64,000 nucleotides of DNA from Pedobacter chinensis (GCF_003339865.1 NZ_QPKV01000010.1:1-64000), one strand, 5' to 3'. Shown: positions 43,927 to 53,274, numbered from the stretch's first letter. Made by a program: numbers and translations. Notes: generated by a model from the sequence alone, not told the origin.

Positions 43927-44357
43927 TTAACAAAAATAATAATCTTAGGTTAACAACAAGATATTAGCCAAAATAACCTTTACAAATATGACAAAATGGA
44001 ACAGATGCGATTCTTACGTTTTGGTTATGGAAACTTTCCAAAATAGATACCTCAGCATTTGTTGTAGTGTGGTTAATAATAATCCTGGCTATTCCTGTGC
44101 CATTGTAAATGGTTGTATATCTACTTCTTATCTGTAAAATTTAAATTCACAATGTTGTGTTAAGTTGAGCATTTTTACCTGCAAATTTTATATCTTTAAT
44201 TTAATGACGCTAAATCGACTTCATTCGCTCAACCCAATCGTTAAAAAAACATTCCTTACCTGTAATTATTGCACGGTTTATTGCAGGCTCGTTAAAGTTT
44301 TTGGCTAATCATTTAAAATCGTCTGACTGATGAACATGATATTATAGCAAATCTGTT
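43927..44357. other. Intergenic region before the conflict-like operon
   Basis: 431 bases without a recognised gene, RNA or strong terminator. The AT-rich stretch presumably holds the promoters of the AraC gene (minus) and the three-gene operon (plus). A possible weak -7 sequence TATCTTTA lies near 44192, but it is not convincing. Confidence 0.4.
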
Positions 44358-45644
44358 ATGGCCCAAACAATCAAAATATTTATTTCTTCATCAATAAAGT
44401 TTGCTGGTTTACGGGATTATATCAGGTTGTTCTTTGATTCCAAAAACAAGATTTACAAAGACAGAATATTTTTCGAAACAGTTGTTTGTGAAGATTTTGA
44501 TAATCATAAAGAAGGTGGTTCTCAAAATAAGTATAACGATTCTATAGCAGAATGCAACTACATGTTGCTTTTTTATTCAAACCGGGTGGGTATTTATACG
44601 CGGGAAGAATTCATTGTATCAAAAAACGGAAATATTAAAACCTATGTTTATAAACTGCCTGATAATATATCTGCCGAATCAATTGCCGATCAGGAGAGTG
44701 TAACCCAATTTAATGAACTGCTCACCAATGTGAATTATTTTGAAGAAGTGGCTGATAATGTAGATCAGCTATTGAACAAATTTTACAACAATATTGAGCG
44801 AAGAGATATTTTGGATTTAATTGCCAACCCTGTTTTAAAGGAACAGTTCTTTCTCTCCAAAAAGCTATATAAAATTAACAGGGAAAACTCAATCGCCTAT
44901 TTCAAGGCCAATCTTAAGAATTATGCGCAAAATAGCTGCACGCTATTCTTTTATAAAGCAAAAAAAAGAGATCAACCCAATTACTATAATTTCAGGTTAG
45001 ATGAAACCCTTAACCGCGATGATTTGAAACTTTCAACCTCTTTTAGGTATATCGATCTGAATAATGTTTTTCATCCAGAAGAGGATAAGGATAAATGGTT
45101 GATTAGATTTTTGAGTGAATTCAATACTGTTTTTGATGCTAAACTGACTTTAGAAAGCAATTATCCATCGGTGGCCGATTTCATGGATGCATTTTACGAT
45201 TTGCTGAGGTGTAATCATACCTGCAACCTGATTTTGCCTTTTAGGCTGGTGGGACAGCTGGAGTTGGATGATCAGTTTTTTGTGTCAAATATTATTGAGT
45301 TTTTAAGGTTGTTCGATTTTAACAAGAACAATGAAAAAGGTATTTTTTTACATTTTGTTTTTAATCTGGATATAGATGATGAAAAAGATACCTTATTCTA
45401 TAACGAAATAAAGAAAGCGTTTAACATACAGGATTATACAGCTTTAAAAAGCATCAACAGAAGTGATTTTGAAAAATGGGCCGAACTCTATAGTGAAAAT
45501 GTTGAGGTACAGGAAGACCTGGTTGATAAAATGATCGATTCCTTAAATAAGCTTAATTACAGTTTGCCGACCCAAATGTCGAGAGTGGAGCATGCAGTGC
45601 AAAAAATGATAGAAGAATTAGATAATTCAGAACCTAGAAATTAA
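44358..45644 (+). CDS. TIR-like (DUF4062-type) protein, conflict-system gene 1
   Basis: A 428-residue protein. Residues 1-145 look like a TIR/DUF4062-type alpha/beta domain: it opens with TIKIFISSSIKFAGLRDYIR, has the YNDSIAECNYMLLFYSNRVG strand, and the acidic YTREEF motif (E83, E84) that could serve as the NADase-type glutamate. Residues 150-428 are helical/alpha-beta, possibly an inactive-STAND-like sensor, with segments LILPFRLVGQLELDDQFF and FLHFVFNLDIDDEKD. No transmembrane segment is seen. It is probably the sensor/effector component, encoded first in a tightly packed set (10 bases to the next gene). The function is inferred, not established. Confidence 0.75.
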   Translation: MAQTIKIFISSSIKFAGLRDYIRLFFDSKNKIYKDRIFFETVVCEDFDNHKEGGSQNKYNDSIAECNYMLLFYSNRVGIYTREEFIVSKNGNIKTYVYKLPDNISAESIADQESVTQFNELLTNVNYFEEVADNVDQLLNKFYNNIERRDILDLIANPVLKEQFFLSKKLYKINRENSIAYFKANLKNYAQNSCTLFFYKAKKRDQPNYYNFRLDETLNRDDLKLSTSFRYIDLNNVFHPEEDKDKWLIRFLSEFNTVFDAKLTLESNYPSVADFMDAFYDLLRCNHTCNLILPFRLVGQLELDDQFFVSNIIEFLRLFDFNKNNEKGIFLHFVFNLDIDDEKDTLFYNEIKKAFNIQDYTALKSINRSDFEKWAELYSENVEVQEDLVDKMIDSLNKLNYSLPTQMSRVEHAVQKMIEELDNSEPRN

Positions 45645-45654
45645 TTCTCATACA

Positions 45655-46644
45655 ATGAAAGTAATAAAACTAACCAAAGCCCAGGATATTGGCAGTTATC
45701 AGCCTTCAGAATCTTTAGTATCGGTGCTGGAAATGGCAATTTCTCTTGGGAGACCGTTGCTGCTGGCAGGTAAACCTGGTGTTGGAAAAACCCAGTTTGC
45801 CCATTGGGTTGCCAATCAAACCATTGAAGATTTTAATAAAAACGTTTTTCAATTTAACACGAAATCCACATCTGTTTTTGCCGATCTGTTTTATGAATAT
45901 GATGCCGTTTCTCATTTCAGAGATGCGAATATCAATACTTCATTAATTGATCGGGAAGTAAAAACTGCAGCAGATTACATCACTTTGACTGCCTTAGGTT
46001 TTGCGGTTTTTTGTGCAAAGGGAAACAATCATGCAGATGATGAAGAATTGAGTAAAATCATTCAACAATCTAAATTAAAGCTGAAAATCGGGGCCGATGA
46101 TTTAAAATCAAAATCGGTTGTGCTAATTGATGAAATTGATAAGGCGCCGAGAGATTTCCCTAATGATTTGCTTTATGAAATTGAAAACCTGTCTTTTTCA
46201 ATCAAAGAAATTAACAAAACCATCAAACTAAACGATGCTGAAAAAGAAAATGTGGTGATCATTTTAACCAGTAATGATGAGAAAAACCTGCCTGATGCAT
46301 TTTTAAGACGATGCCTGTTTTACTACATCGATTTCCCTTCAGAAGCTGAATTGAAAGCCATTGTTGCTAAAAAACTGACTATTGATGGATCTAAATTTTC
46401 TCAAAGTGAGCTTGATGGATTAAATGAAAAAATATCATGGTTTTTTAAAATATACAGCGCAAAAAATATCGATAAGAAACCTTCAACATCTGAATGTATT
46501 GATTGGATTAATTATCTGAAAGAGCACCACCTGCTTGATAAAAACGCAAAAGAATGCAAAGACTCTTTTTCTTGTTTGATTAAGAAAAAAGAGGATTTGG
46601 ATGAGTTAAACAAACTATTCCCTGATTTAAGAGCTGATATTTAG
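45655..46644 (+). CDS. MoxR-type AAA+ ATPase, conflict-system gene 2
   Basis: A 329-residue AAA+ protein of MoxR type. Walker A is AGKPGVGKT (about 38-46), Walker B is VVLIDEIDKAPRDFPNDLL (about 157-175), sensor 1 is IILTSNDEKNLPD, and the arginine finger is in FLRRCLFYYIDFP. MoxR AAA+ proteins act as chaperone-like machines with vWA-domain partners; the next gene encodes a vWA-like protein with CoxE-like features. It is surrounded by 10- and 13-base gaps, so the operon is compact. Confidence 0.85.
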   Translation: MKVIKLTKAQDIGSYQPSESLVSVLEMAISLGRPLLLAGKPGVGKTQFAHWVANQTIEDFNKNVFQFNTKSTSVFADLFYEYDAVSHFRDANINTSLIDREVKTAADYITLTALGFAVFCAKGNNHADDEELSKIIQQSKLKLKIGADDLKSKSVVLIDEIDKAPRDFPNDLLYEIENLSFSIKEINKTIKLNDAEKENVVIILTSNDEKNLPDAFLRRCLFYYIDFPSEAELKAIVAKKLTIDGSKFSQSELDGLNEKISWFFKIYSAKNIDKKPSTSECIDWINYLKEHHLLDKNAKECKDSFSCLIKKKEDLDELNKLFPDLRADI

Positions 46645-46657
46645 CCTCATTATCCAA

Positions 46658-49600
46658 ATGCCGCAACCTGAATCATATTTAACTGCTGATCTTATTGATG
46701 AGTTCCTTTACACGGCATTAAAGGGGAAAGGATTTTCCATTGATATTGACGACTATGTAGTGGCGGCACAAATAGTTGAGGAAATTAAAGATAAAGCTGT
46801 TGATGCCGATCGTGTGAAATTTGCATTAGCAGCTATTATTTGCAGAAATGCAGATGAACAAAAGCATTTTTATCATTTATTTGATGCCTTTATTCAGGAA
46901 AAAGAAGGTCAGCAAAAGCAAAAATTACTTGAAAAAGAAAAAATAACCAAAGCCATAGCCAAACAAAAATGGCTAAAAATTAAGCGATTCATCATCATTG
47001 CCTTTCCTCTTGCTTTAATTTTGTTAGTGGCTTTATTCTTCTTTGTCCCCGTATCAAAAACCAAGTATCTTCCCAATGAAAACATTAAAGTGGAGCGGCT
47101 TTTTAATGATCAACATTTCACTATAGCAGATACTCTTGACTTCTCGTTACGAGATGTCTTTTCATCTGAGAAGAAATTTAGCATTAAGCAAACTTTATTT
47201 CAAAAATACTTTGATTCACATGTAGACTCTGCCAATATTAAAGCAACCTGGAATTTACAAGATACACTGATTAAAAATAAGCCGGTTATTAATTATGCTT
47301 TCAGAGAGCCCGGAAAGAAAAAAATCAATGTCACCATTTCAAATCCAAACGGAACCTCTCGAGTATTTCAAGATTCTATTCTTGTTTGCGATCAATTGCC
47401 TGTTATAAAAAATGATGATCCGGTTTATAAAGGAGAAAACACTGAATTTAAAGTAGAAAACCCTCAAAACAGATCTCTTGTATGGAAAGTTGATGGAAAA
47501 GAAGTGATGGGTAAAAATGATGGCCTTCAATACAGATTTGACTCTGCAAAAGTTTATCAGGTAAGTTGCAGATATCAGGGTCAGTTTTGCCCTCACGATA
47601 GCTACGGGCAACTTGAAGTTAATGTAAATGAAAGAAACCAATTCTCCGTTTTAAATAGCCAAACCGGAAATATTACACCGGAAGTAACTCAACAACTCAG
47701 GAAATTGTTTTACTGGTTATTTGGTGTGATAGGTTTTTTCTTAATCTGCTTGGTGTTAACCTATTTTATTCCCTCTTTGTATAAAGTTTATGAAAACACT
47801 CAGTTTGGTGTTTTCAAGAAAATTTACGAAGGAAAAGAAACCCATTACCTGAAAAATATTGAACTACCAGATTTTGGAGGCCAGCAACCACCTCTTGATA
47901 TCAGTTTTTATAACAAAAATAAATTGATTGGAGGCAAAGAACCAATAGTTAAACTGGCTTTTGATTTAAGAAGGAAAATAGAATCTGATCAATATTATTT
48001 AAACCTGAAGAAAACGAGTCTGGCAACGATTCGAAATCTGGGCATGTTCACGCCGGTACTCCAAAATAAAAGCTCGAAACGCAATTACCTTATTTTGATT
48101 GATAAAACCAATGAAAAAAGTGTCGAAGTTAAACTCTTTCAATATCTGGTCAGTCAGCTATCATCTAACCTGGTTGATTTAGATGTTTATTATTATCATA
48201 AAAACCCACTTCAGGTATTTAAAAAACATATAGATGATGCGATAAACATCAATTATTTGAAAAATCAATATCATCAGTCTATTTTAATTGTATTTGGCAA
48301 CGGACATAATTTTCTCGATCCTAATTTCCCTGAAATGGATGCTGCGGTCGAAAATGGCTTTTCACTTTGGCCATCACGTTTATTGATTACACCAAAACCT
48401 GCCAATGATTGGTCTTTGGAAGAAAAAACATTAGCTACATTTTTTCATGTGTTGCCGGCAGATCATGTCGGTTTGTTAAATGCGGTTGGAGTTTTACTGA
48501 AAAGAGCATATCAACCAGTTAAAGGTTTAAACGCACTAAAAAAATACAGTTCAAAGTTTGTAGAATTTGAAGATCTGGAGGAAGTTGAGGAATACCTTGG
48601 TGATGAAGAAATACTTCAATGGTTGGCCGCAACAGCTTTATATCCAAAAATTACCTGGGAAATTATTTTATCCATCGGTGATGTTATGGGCGATAATCTG
48701 GTTACTTATGAAAATCTACTTAAAATTTGCAGAATAGATTGGGTACAAAAGGGTGTTTTTCCTTCCAGAATTAGATTGGAATTGCTTAAGCGTTTAAAAA
48801 TTGAACATGAAATAACAGCCAGAGAAGCTATAATTCAACTATTAGAAGACGATGCTGAAGTTGAAATTGGCTCTTTCTCCAGTAACGAAAAAAATCTGCA
48901 GTTGATCATTAACAAATTCGTTTTATACAGCCACAATCCAAAACGATATGCGACTTATGAAACGGCCGAAAAAGAGTTTTTAAAACTATATAACCAGGAA
49001 AAACTTAGAGATATTCCTTTAAATGTTTATCTGAAAGGCATTGATCCTGATAAAAAGGCTGATGCCTGGGAAAACACACTCCAAACCAAAAATAATAAAG
49101 TTGATAATCTTAAATTATATAGTAATCAAAAGCTGGGTATAGTATCTGATGAAACGATTAAGAATAAAATAAAAAGGAACTTGTTTCAGACGCTCATTTT
49201 GTTCAGTGTGCTTTTTATCTCACTCACTATTGTTGGGTTTGTGAAACCAAATTTTTCAATGCTTGTTGATACGAAATCACAAGTTATTAAGGATTGGAGT
49301 ATTGTTTTTGAGAAAGATAGTTGCTATAGAGTGTTTAATCCATCAAGACTGGTCGTTGGTATGGGAGACGATAAAATCATCGATATGGTAATTGACGATA
49401 AAGATTCCATACCACTCAATAACCTGGAGAAAGTGAAAGGACAGGAACTGAATTTTACATTCGTTTCAGCAAAAGGCACCGAAGCATCTTCTTTATTAAA
49501 AATTACAGGCAGGCGAATCAAGTTGAGGGTTTTAGGGGCTTGCAGCAAACCTCAACCTATAAACAGTGCGATATATCTTCGTTATTACCCCGAAGAAATG

Positions 49601-50524
49601 AAGGATAGTATGGCATTATTTCAGAAAAAACTAATGAATGCCAAATATTTGGTCAATGAAACACTGGATCGGGAATTAACAACAAAAAGTGAAATACGAT
49701 ATACGCTGGATGCCGATAAAGATCGGGCGATGAGTGTTTCGATCGAAGCATCATTGTTTTTCGGGCAGGATATTAAGGTTGCCAAAACAAAATCGACATT
49801 AGAAAACCAAATTGAAGTTTGGGTGGTAAAAAAATCGTTGCCAACAATAGTTAATATTCAATACAACGACTTAACACAGAAAACCATTGCAAATACTTTA
49901 CAAAGAAATTTACAGAAATCAGGCTACAAAGTAGAACAAAACATTCAAGGCGAGTTTGATTGGGGCAATGAAGTAAGGTATTACGATGACAGTAAAAAGG
50001 ATGAGGCAATCGCTTTACTTAAAATTGTACGTAACTCAACCTTAGGAACAATGACCACTAAAAAACTGCAACTGAGTTTACCAGAAAAAGATAAAAACAT
50101 CATTAAAATTTGGCTGAAGAACTTACAGGATCCAACTACATGCAAATCTTCAATAACAGATAATGGTGCCACTATATATTTTAATGATGGACAAAAAGTG
50201 GTGTCATCCGAATCGCAAAGGATATTAGATCAATTAACCAAAAAATTGATGGATAGCCCGAATTCCAATATTTCACTCCGTGGTTTTAGCAATACTGAAA
50301 AAACAGATATGCAGAACTTGATACAGGCCAAAGATTTTGCAAATGCAGTTAAAGCCTATTTGGTCAATAACGGAATACCTGCATCTTCAATTAGTACGGT
50401 ATCAAATAGTGAGGAAAAAAGAGATGTTGATAAAAATGCTTGTTACGATAAGGTTATGATCAGTATTTCTACGTCATCACCTGTAAAAGAACAAAGCAAT
50501 AAAATGCCAAATACAAAGTATTAA
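46658..50524 (+). CDS. Three-pass membrane vWA-like/OmpA-like protein, conflict-system gene 3
   Basis: A 1288-residue protein. Residues 8-80 match the helical N-region of CoxE/vWA partners of MoxR (DLIDEFLYTALKGKGF and following). TM1 is at about 110-131. Two PKD/Ig-like domains (about 145-325, VWKVDGKEV) would face the periplasm, and TM2 is at about 350-372. A cytoplasmic vWA-like domain covers about 475-600, with the metal site degenerate (LILIDKTNEKS in place of DxSxS). A helical region of the kind beginning LQWLAATALYPKITWEIIL covers 650-735, and TM3 is at about 841-862. The C-terminal part (865-1288) is again periplasmic, with an OmpA-like domain at about 1170-1275 (NGATIYFNDGQKVV; LTKKLMDSPNSNISLRGFSN). 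The topology is internally consistent. Overall it looks like a cell-envelope-spanning partner of the MoxR ATPase. Confidence 0.75.
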   Translation: MPQPESYLTADLIDEFLYTALKGKGFSIDIDDYVVAAQIVEEIKDKAVDADRVKFALAAIICRNADEQKHFYHLFDAFIQEKEGQQKQKLLEKEKITKAIAKQKWLKIKRFIIIAFPLALILLVALFFFVPVSKTKYLPNENIKVERLFNDQHFTIADTLDFSLRDVFSSEKKFSIKQTLFQKYFDSHVDSANIKATWNLQDTLIKNKPVINYAFREPGKKKINVTISNPNGTSRVFQDSILVCDQLPVIKNDDPVYKGENTEFKVENPQNRSLVWKVDGKEVMGKNDGLQYRFDSAKVYQVSCRYQGQFCPHDSYGQLEVNVNERNQFSVLNSQTGNITPEVTQQLRKLFYWLFGVIGFFLICLVLTYFIPSLYKVYENTQFGVFKKIYEGKETHYLKNIELPDFGGQQPPLDISFYNKNKLIGGKEPIVKLAFDLRRKIESDQYYLNLKKTSLATIRNLGMFTPVLQNKSSKRNYLILIDKTNEKSVEVKLFQYLVSQLSSNLVDLDVYYYHKNPLQVFKKHIDDAININYLKNQYHQSILIVFGNGHNFLDPNFPEMDAAVENGFSLWPSRLLITPKPANDWSLEEKTLATFFHVLPADHVGLLNAVGVLLKRAYQPVKGLNALKKYSSKFVEFEDLEEVEEYLGDEEILQWLAATALYPKITWEIILSIGDVMGDNLVTYENLLKICRIDWVQKGVFPSRIRLELLKRLKIEHEITAREAIIQLLEDDAEVEIGSFSSNEKNLQLIINKFVLYSHNPKRYATYETAEKEFLKLYNQEKLRDIPLNVYLKGIDPDKKADAWENTLQTKNNKVDNLKLYSNQKLGIVSDETIKNKIKRNLFQTLILFSVLFISLTIVGFVKPNFSMLVDTKSQVIKDWSIVFEKDSCYRVFNPSRLVVGMGDDKIIDMVIDDKDSIPLNNLEKVKGQELNFTFVSAKGTEASSLLKITGRRIKLRVLGACSKPQPINSAIYLRYYPEEMKDSMALFQKKLMNAKYLVNETLDRELTTKSEIRYTLDADKDRAMSVSIEASLFFGQDIKVAKTKSTLENQIEVWVVKKSLPTIVNIQYNDLTQKTIANTLQRNLQKSGYKVEQNIQGEFDWGNEVRYYDDSKKDEAIALLKIVRNSTLGTMTTKKLQLSLPEKDKNIIKIWLKNLQDPTTCKSSITDNGATIYFNDGQKVVSSESQRILDQLTKKLMDSPNSNISLRGFSNTEKTDMQNLIQAKDFANAVKAYLVNNGIPASSISTVSNSEEKRDVDKNACYDKVMISISTSSPVKEQSNKMPNTKY

Positions 50525-50605
50525 AGAAATAAATTACTATGCAACCATAGTAATTTCAATTTGAAATGCTACATTTGGTTTACTAACCTTTTATACATAA
50601 ATGTT

Positions 50606-51745
50606 ATGCATTTTGAATTAAGTGAAGAACAATTAATGATACAGCAGGCTGCCCGCGATTTTGCACAGCAAGAATTAAAGCCTGGCGTAATTGAACGAGA
50701 TGAGCACCAGAAATTTCCAGCCGAACAGGTTAAAAAACTTGGAGAACTTGGTTTTCTGGGAATGATGGTAAACGAAAAATACAATGGAAGCGGACTAGAT
50801 GCAATTTCTTACGTTTTGGTAATGGAAGAGCTTTCCAAAATAGATGCTTCGGCATCTGTTGTCGTATCTGTTAACAATTCTTTGGTTTGCTATGGATTAG
50901 AGGCCTACGGAACCGAAGAGCAAAAAGAAAAATATTTAAAGCCGCTTGCTTCAGGAGAAAAAATAGGGGCATTCTGTCTATCAGAGCCAGAAGCTGGCTC
51001 TGATGCCACTTCTCAACGTACAACAGCAGAAGATAAAGGCGATTATTATCTGCTGAATGGAACCAAAAACTGGATTACCAACGGGAGCACAGCATCAACA
51101 TATTTAGTTATTGCACAAACTCATCCCGAATTAAGGCATAAAGGAATCAATGCCTTTATTGTAGAAAAAGGAATGGAAGGTTTTACTGTTGGCCCGAAAG
51201 AAAATAAATTGGGTATTCGTGGTTCTGATACCCATTCTTTAATGTTTAATGATGTTAAAGTTCCAAAAGAAAATAGAATTGGAGAGGATGGTTTTGGATT
51301 TAAATTCGCTATGAAAACTTTAGAAGGTGGTAGAATCGGTATTGCAGCACAGGCTTTGGGGATTGCTCAGGGGGCTTTCGAGCTCGCCACGCAATATGCT
51401 AAAGAGCGCAAATCATTCGGAAAACCAATTTCTGAACACCAGGCAATTGCTTTTAAATTGGCCGATATGGCTACTCAAATCGAAGCCGCGAGGTTGTTGG
51501 TTTATAAAGCCGCCTGGTTGAAAGATCAGGGCTTGCCCTATACACAGGCTGGCTCGATGGCGAAACTATATGCATCAAAAGTGGCAATGGATGTGACTAT
51601 AGAGGCCGTTCAGGTACATGGTGGATATGGTTTTGTGAAAGAGTATCATGTAGAGCGGTTGATGCGTGATGCAAAAATCACTCAAATTTACGAGGGAACC
51701 TCAGAAATACAAAAGATGGTTATTTCGAGAGAAATTATTAGGTAG
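50606..51745 (+). CDS. Acyl-CoA dehydrogenase
   Basis: A 379-residue FAD enzyme for the first dehydrogenation of beta-oxidation, probably short/medium-chain. Motifs: GAFCLSEPEAGSDA, NGTKNWITNGSTAS, KLGIRGSDTHSLMF, and the catalytic-Glu region QIYEGTSEIQKMVISREI at the C-terminus. The frame is open to 50561, but the family-typical start is the Met at 50606 (MHFELSEEQLMIQ). It stands alone after the conflict-like operon. Confidence 0.93.
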   Translation: MHFELSEEQLMIQQAARDFAQQELKPGVIERDEHQKFPAEQVKKLGELGFLGMMVNEKYNGSGLDAISYVLVMEELSKIDASASVVVSVNNSLVCYGLEAYGTEEQKEKYLKPLASGEKIGAFCLSEPEAGSDATSQRTTAEDKGDYYLLNGTKNWITNGSTASTYLVIAQTHPELRHKGINAFIVEKGMEGFTVGPKENKLGIRGSDTHSLMFNDVKVPKENRIGEDGFGFKFAMKTLEGGRIGIAAQALGIAQGAFELATQYAKERKSFGKPISEHQAIAFKLADMATQIEAARLLVYKAAWLKDQGLPYTQAGSMAKLYASKVAMDVTIEAVQVHGGYGFVKEYHVERLMRDAKITQIYEGTSEIQKMVISREIIR

Positions 51746-51750
51746 TTTTC

Positions 51751-51827
51751 AGTTGGCAATTTACAATTTTCAGTTGGCAGTTTATAGTTGGCAGTCTGGC
51801 AACTGAAAACTGCCAACTGTTAACTGA
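51751..51827. repeat. AGTTGGCA repeats forming a hairpin after acyl-CoA dehydrogenase gene
   Basis: AGTTGGCA occurs at 51751, 51772 and 51786, and its complement TGCCAACT at 51811. A 13-bp perfect stem forms between 51771-51783 and 51807-51819. It sits between two convergent genes and probably ends transcription from both. Similar CAACTG-type strings occur in other gaps of this window (for example near 12607). Confidence 0.7.
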
Positions 51828-51828
51828 A

Positions 51829-52173
51829 TTATTCCTTCTCCCCTGCAATGGCACCAAAAATAGCTTTGATCAATGCAACAATAATGGCTAAGAAGGCAGC
51901 AGCTAAAAAGCCTGAAGTGTTGAAAGAAGTCATCATACTGTCTACCAGTAAGATCATCAAAACAGTGATAATAAAAGATACCAGACCCAAGGTTAAAAAA
52001 TTGATCGGGAAAGTGAGTAGTCTTAAAATAAAGCCAATGGTTGCGTTTGCAAGTGCAATCAGAATAGCTGCAATAAGTGCACTGGTGTAGCCTGAAACTT
52101 CAACTCCAGGTACCAGTTTTGCCCCGATAAAAAAGGCCAGTCCCATTAAAAGGATCTCAATAATTAATCTCAT
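51829..52173 (-). CDS. Phage-holin-family (superfamily IV) membrane protein
   Basis: A 114-residue protein with four predicted transmembrane helices, typical of the 'phage holin family' (Phage_holin_4_2) found on most Bacteroidota chromosomes: LMGLAFFIGAKLVPGVEVSG, ATIGFILRLLTFPINFLTLG, and a charged tail AGEKE. Chromosomal members are not necessarily lytic. No phage genes surround it. Its stop lies a few bases from the convergent hairpin. Confidence 0.85.
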   Translation of the reverse strand: MRLIIEILLMGLAFFIGAKLVPGVEVSGYTSALIAAILIALANATIGFILRLLTFPINFLTLGLVSFIITVLMILLVDSMMTSFNTSGFLAAAFLAIIVALIKAIFGAIAGEKE

Positions 52174-52191
52174 AATGTTTATTTTTGTAAA

Positions 52192-52623
52192 ATGTTTAAA
52201 TGCTTTTTTAAATATTCGGCTTTGTTTGCAATTGCAACTTTTGCGTTAGCATGTTCAAATACAAACAACAAACCAATCATTAAGTTTTCAAGGGATAGTT
52301 CATCAATTATAATTAAAAATTTTGATGAGACAAGCTTGCTGCAGGTTAGAAATTCATATCTGGCCAATCCCGATTCCAATAGCCTGGTCAGTGTGCTGGT
52401 TCAGCCTGGCGAATTAGATAGTTTGCAGGATGAAATTCTGGTTCCCGGAAAAATTAAAATTTCAGGAGATTCACTGGTTTTTAATCCTGATCAGCCGTTT
52501 AGAAAAGATAATACCTATGTGGTAGAAAGTTTTATCAATGTTCAATTTGCGACAGCTGGTAAATTAATAACCGGTAAAGTAAAATATAACTTACAACCAC
52601 AACGACAAATACTTAAACGGTAA
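52192..52623 (+). CDS. Small lipoprotein of unknown function
   Basis: A 143-residue protein with a signal peptide and lipobox (FALAC, Cys at about residue 21), followed by about 120 soluble residues with beta-strand character (SIIIKNFDETSLLQVRNSYL, GDSLVFNPDQPF). I do not recognise the family. It is divergent from the holin-like gene and precedes the rimP promoter by about 30 bases. Confidence 0.65.
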   Translation: MFKCFFKYSALFAIATFALACSNTNNKPIIKFSRDSSSIIIKNFDETSLLQVRNSYLANPDSNSLVSVLVQPGELDSLQDEILVPGKIKISGDSLVFNPDQPFRKDNTYVVESFINVQFATAGKLITGKVKYNLQPQRQILKR

Positions 52624-52650
52624 TAATCAGCATAATAATTAATACAGGTG

Positions 52651-52681
52651 TTTGATTTTTCATAAAAAATTCCTACATTTG
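52651..52681 (+). promoter_or_regulatory. rimP-nusA-infB promoter
   Basis: TTTG (52651-52654), a 19-base spacer and TACATTTG (52674-52681) match the Bacteroidota -33/-7 consensus TTTG-N19-21-TAnnTTTG. It is the best promoter in the window. The transcript would begin near 52686-52690, giving a leader of about 55 bases with a hairpin. Confidence 0.75.
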
Positions 52682-52702
52682 CATCGTAATCGAAGAAAAG
52701 AG

Positions 52703-52724
52703 AAGGGGACAATGTCCCCTTTTT
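52703..52724 (+). promoter_or_regulatory. Leader hairpin (possible attenuator) of rimP operon
   Basis: An 8-bp stem (AAGGGGAC, 52703-52710, with GTCCCCTT, 52714-52721) and three-base loop is followed by a T-run, so it looks like an intrinsic terminator 21 bases before the rimP start. It lies inside the transcribed leader rather than at a gene end, which suggests attenuation or autoregulation by an operon product. Confidence 0.6.
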
Positions 52725-52744
52725 CTATGAAATCAGGTTAAAAT

Positions 52745-53209
52745 ATGCAGGTAGAAAAGAGAGTTGCAGACCTCGTTGAGGAGAAAATCGCAGATCGGCC
52801 AGAACTGTTTTTGGTTGAAGTGAAAATGTTGCCAAACAATAAATTAATTATTCATGTTGATGGCGACGAAGGGATTAGCATACAGGATTGTGTAGCCATA
52901 AGCAGGCATGTTGGTTTTCATTTAGAAGAAGAAAACGTAATTGAGCAAGCTTATAATTTAGAAGTTTCTTCGCCAGGTGTTGGTGTACCTTTAAAATTAA
53001 TCCGCCAATACAATAAAAACATTGGCAGAACCGTAAGTATTAAGTTAAACGACGGGCAAAAAAAAGAAGGTAAACTTTTATCGGTTACAGAAAATAACCT
53101 GCTGATTGAAGAATCGGTTAAAGAAAAAGGGAAAAAAGCGGTTACTGTACAAACAGAAGTGCCGTTTAATAATATATTAGAAACAAGTGTATTAATAAGT
53201 TTTAAGTAA
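52745..53209 (+). CDS. rimP: Ribosome maturation factor RimP
   Basis: A 154-residue RimP, needed for 30S subunit maturation. The N-domain shows VEVKMLPNNKLIIHVDGDEG and CVAISRHVGFHLEEEN, with the conserved YNLEVSSPGVGVPLKLIRQY; the SH3-like C-domain covers residues 85-154. It is the first gene of rimP-nusA-infB, with a promoter and hairpin upstream. Confidence 0.93.
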   Translation: MQVEKRVADLVEEKIADRPELFLVEVKMLPNNKLIIHVDGDEGISIQDCVAISRHVGFHLEEENVIEQAYNLEVSSPGVGVPLKLIRQYNKNIGRTVSIKLNDGQKKEGKLLSVTENNLLIEESVKEKGKKAVTVQTEVPFNNILETSVLISFK

Positions 53210-53274
53210 TACGATTAATGAGCAAAAACGAGATTATCTTGTAATCTTACTAATCTATTTAATCATGGTAAAAA

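Noticed and set aside
51829..52173. Remnant of a prophage (holin)
   Set aside because: No other phage genes are near; chromosomal holin-superfamily IV proteins of this size are ordinary in this phylum.
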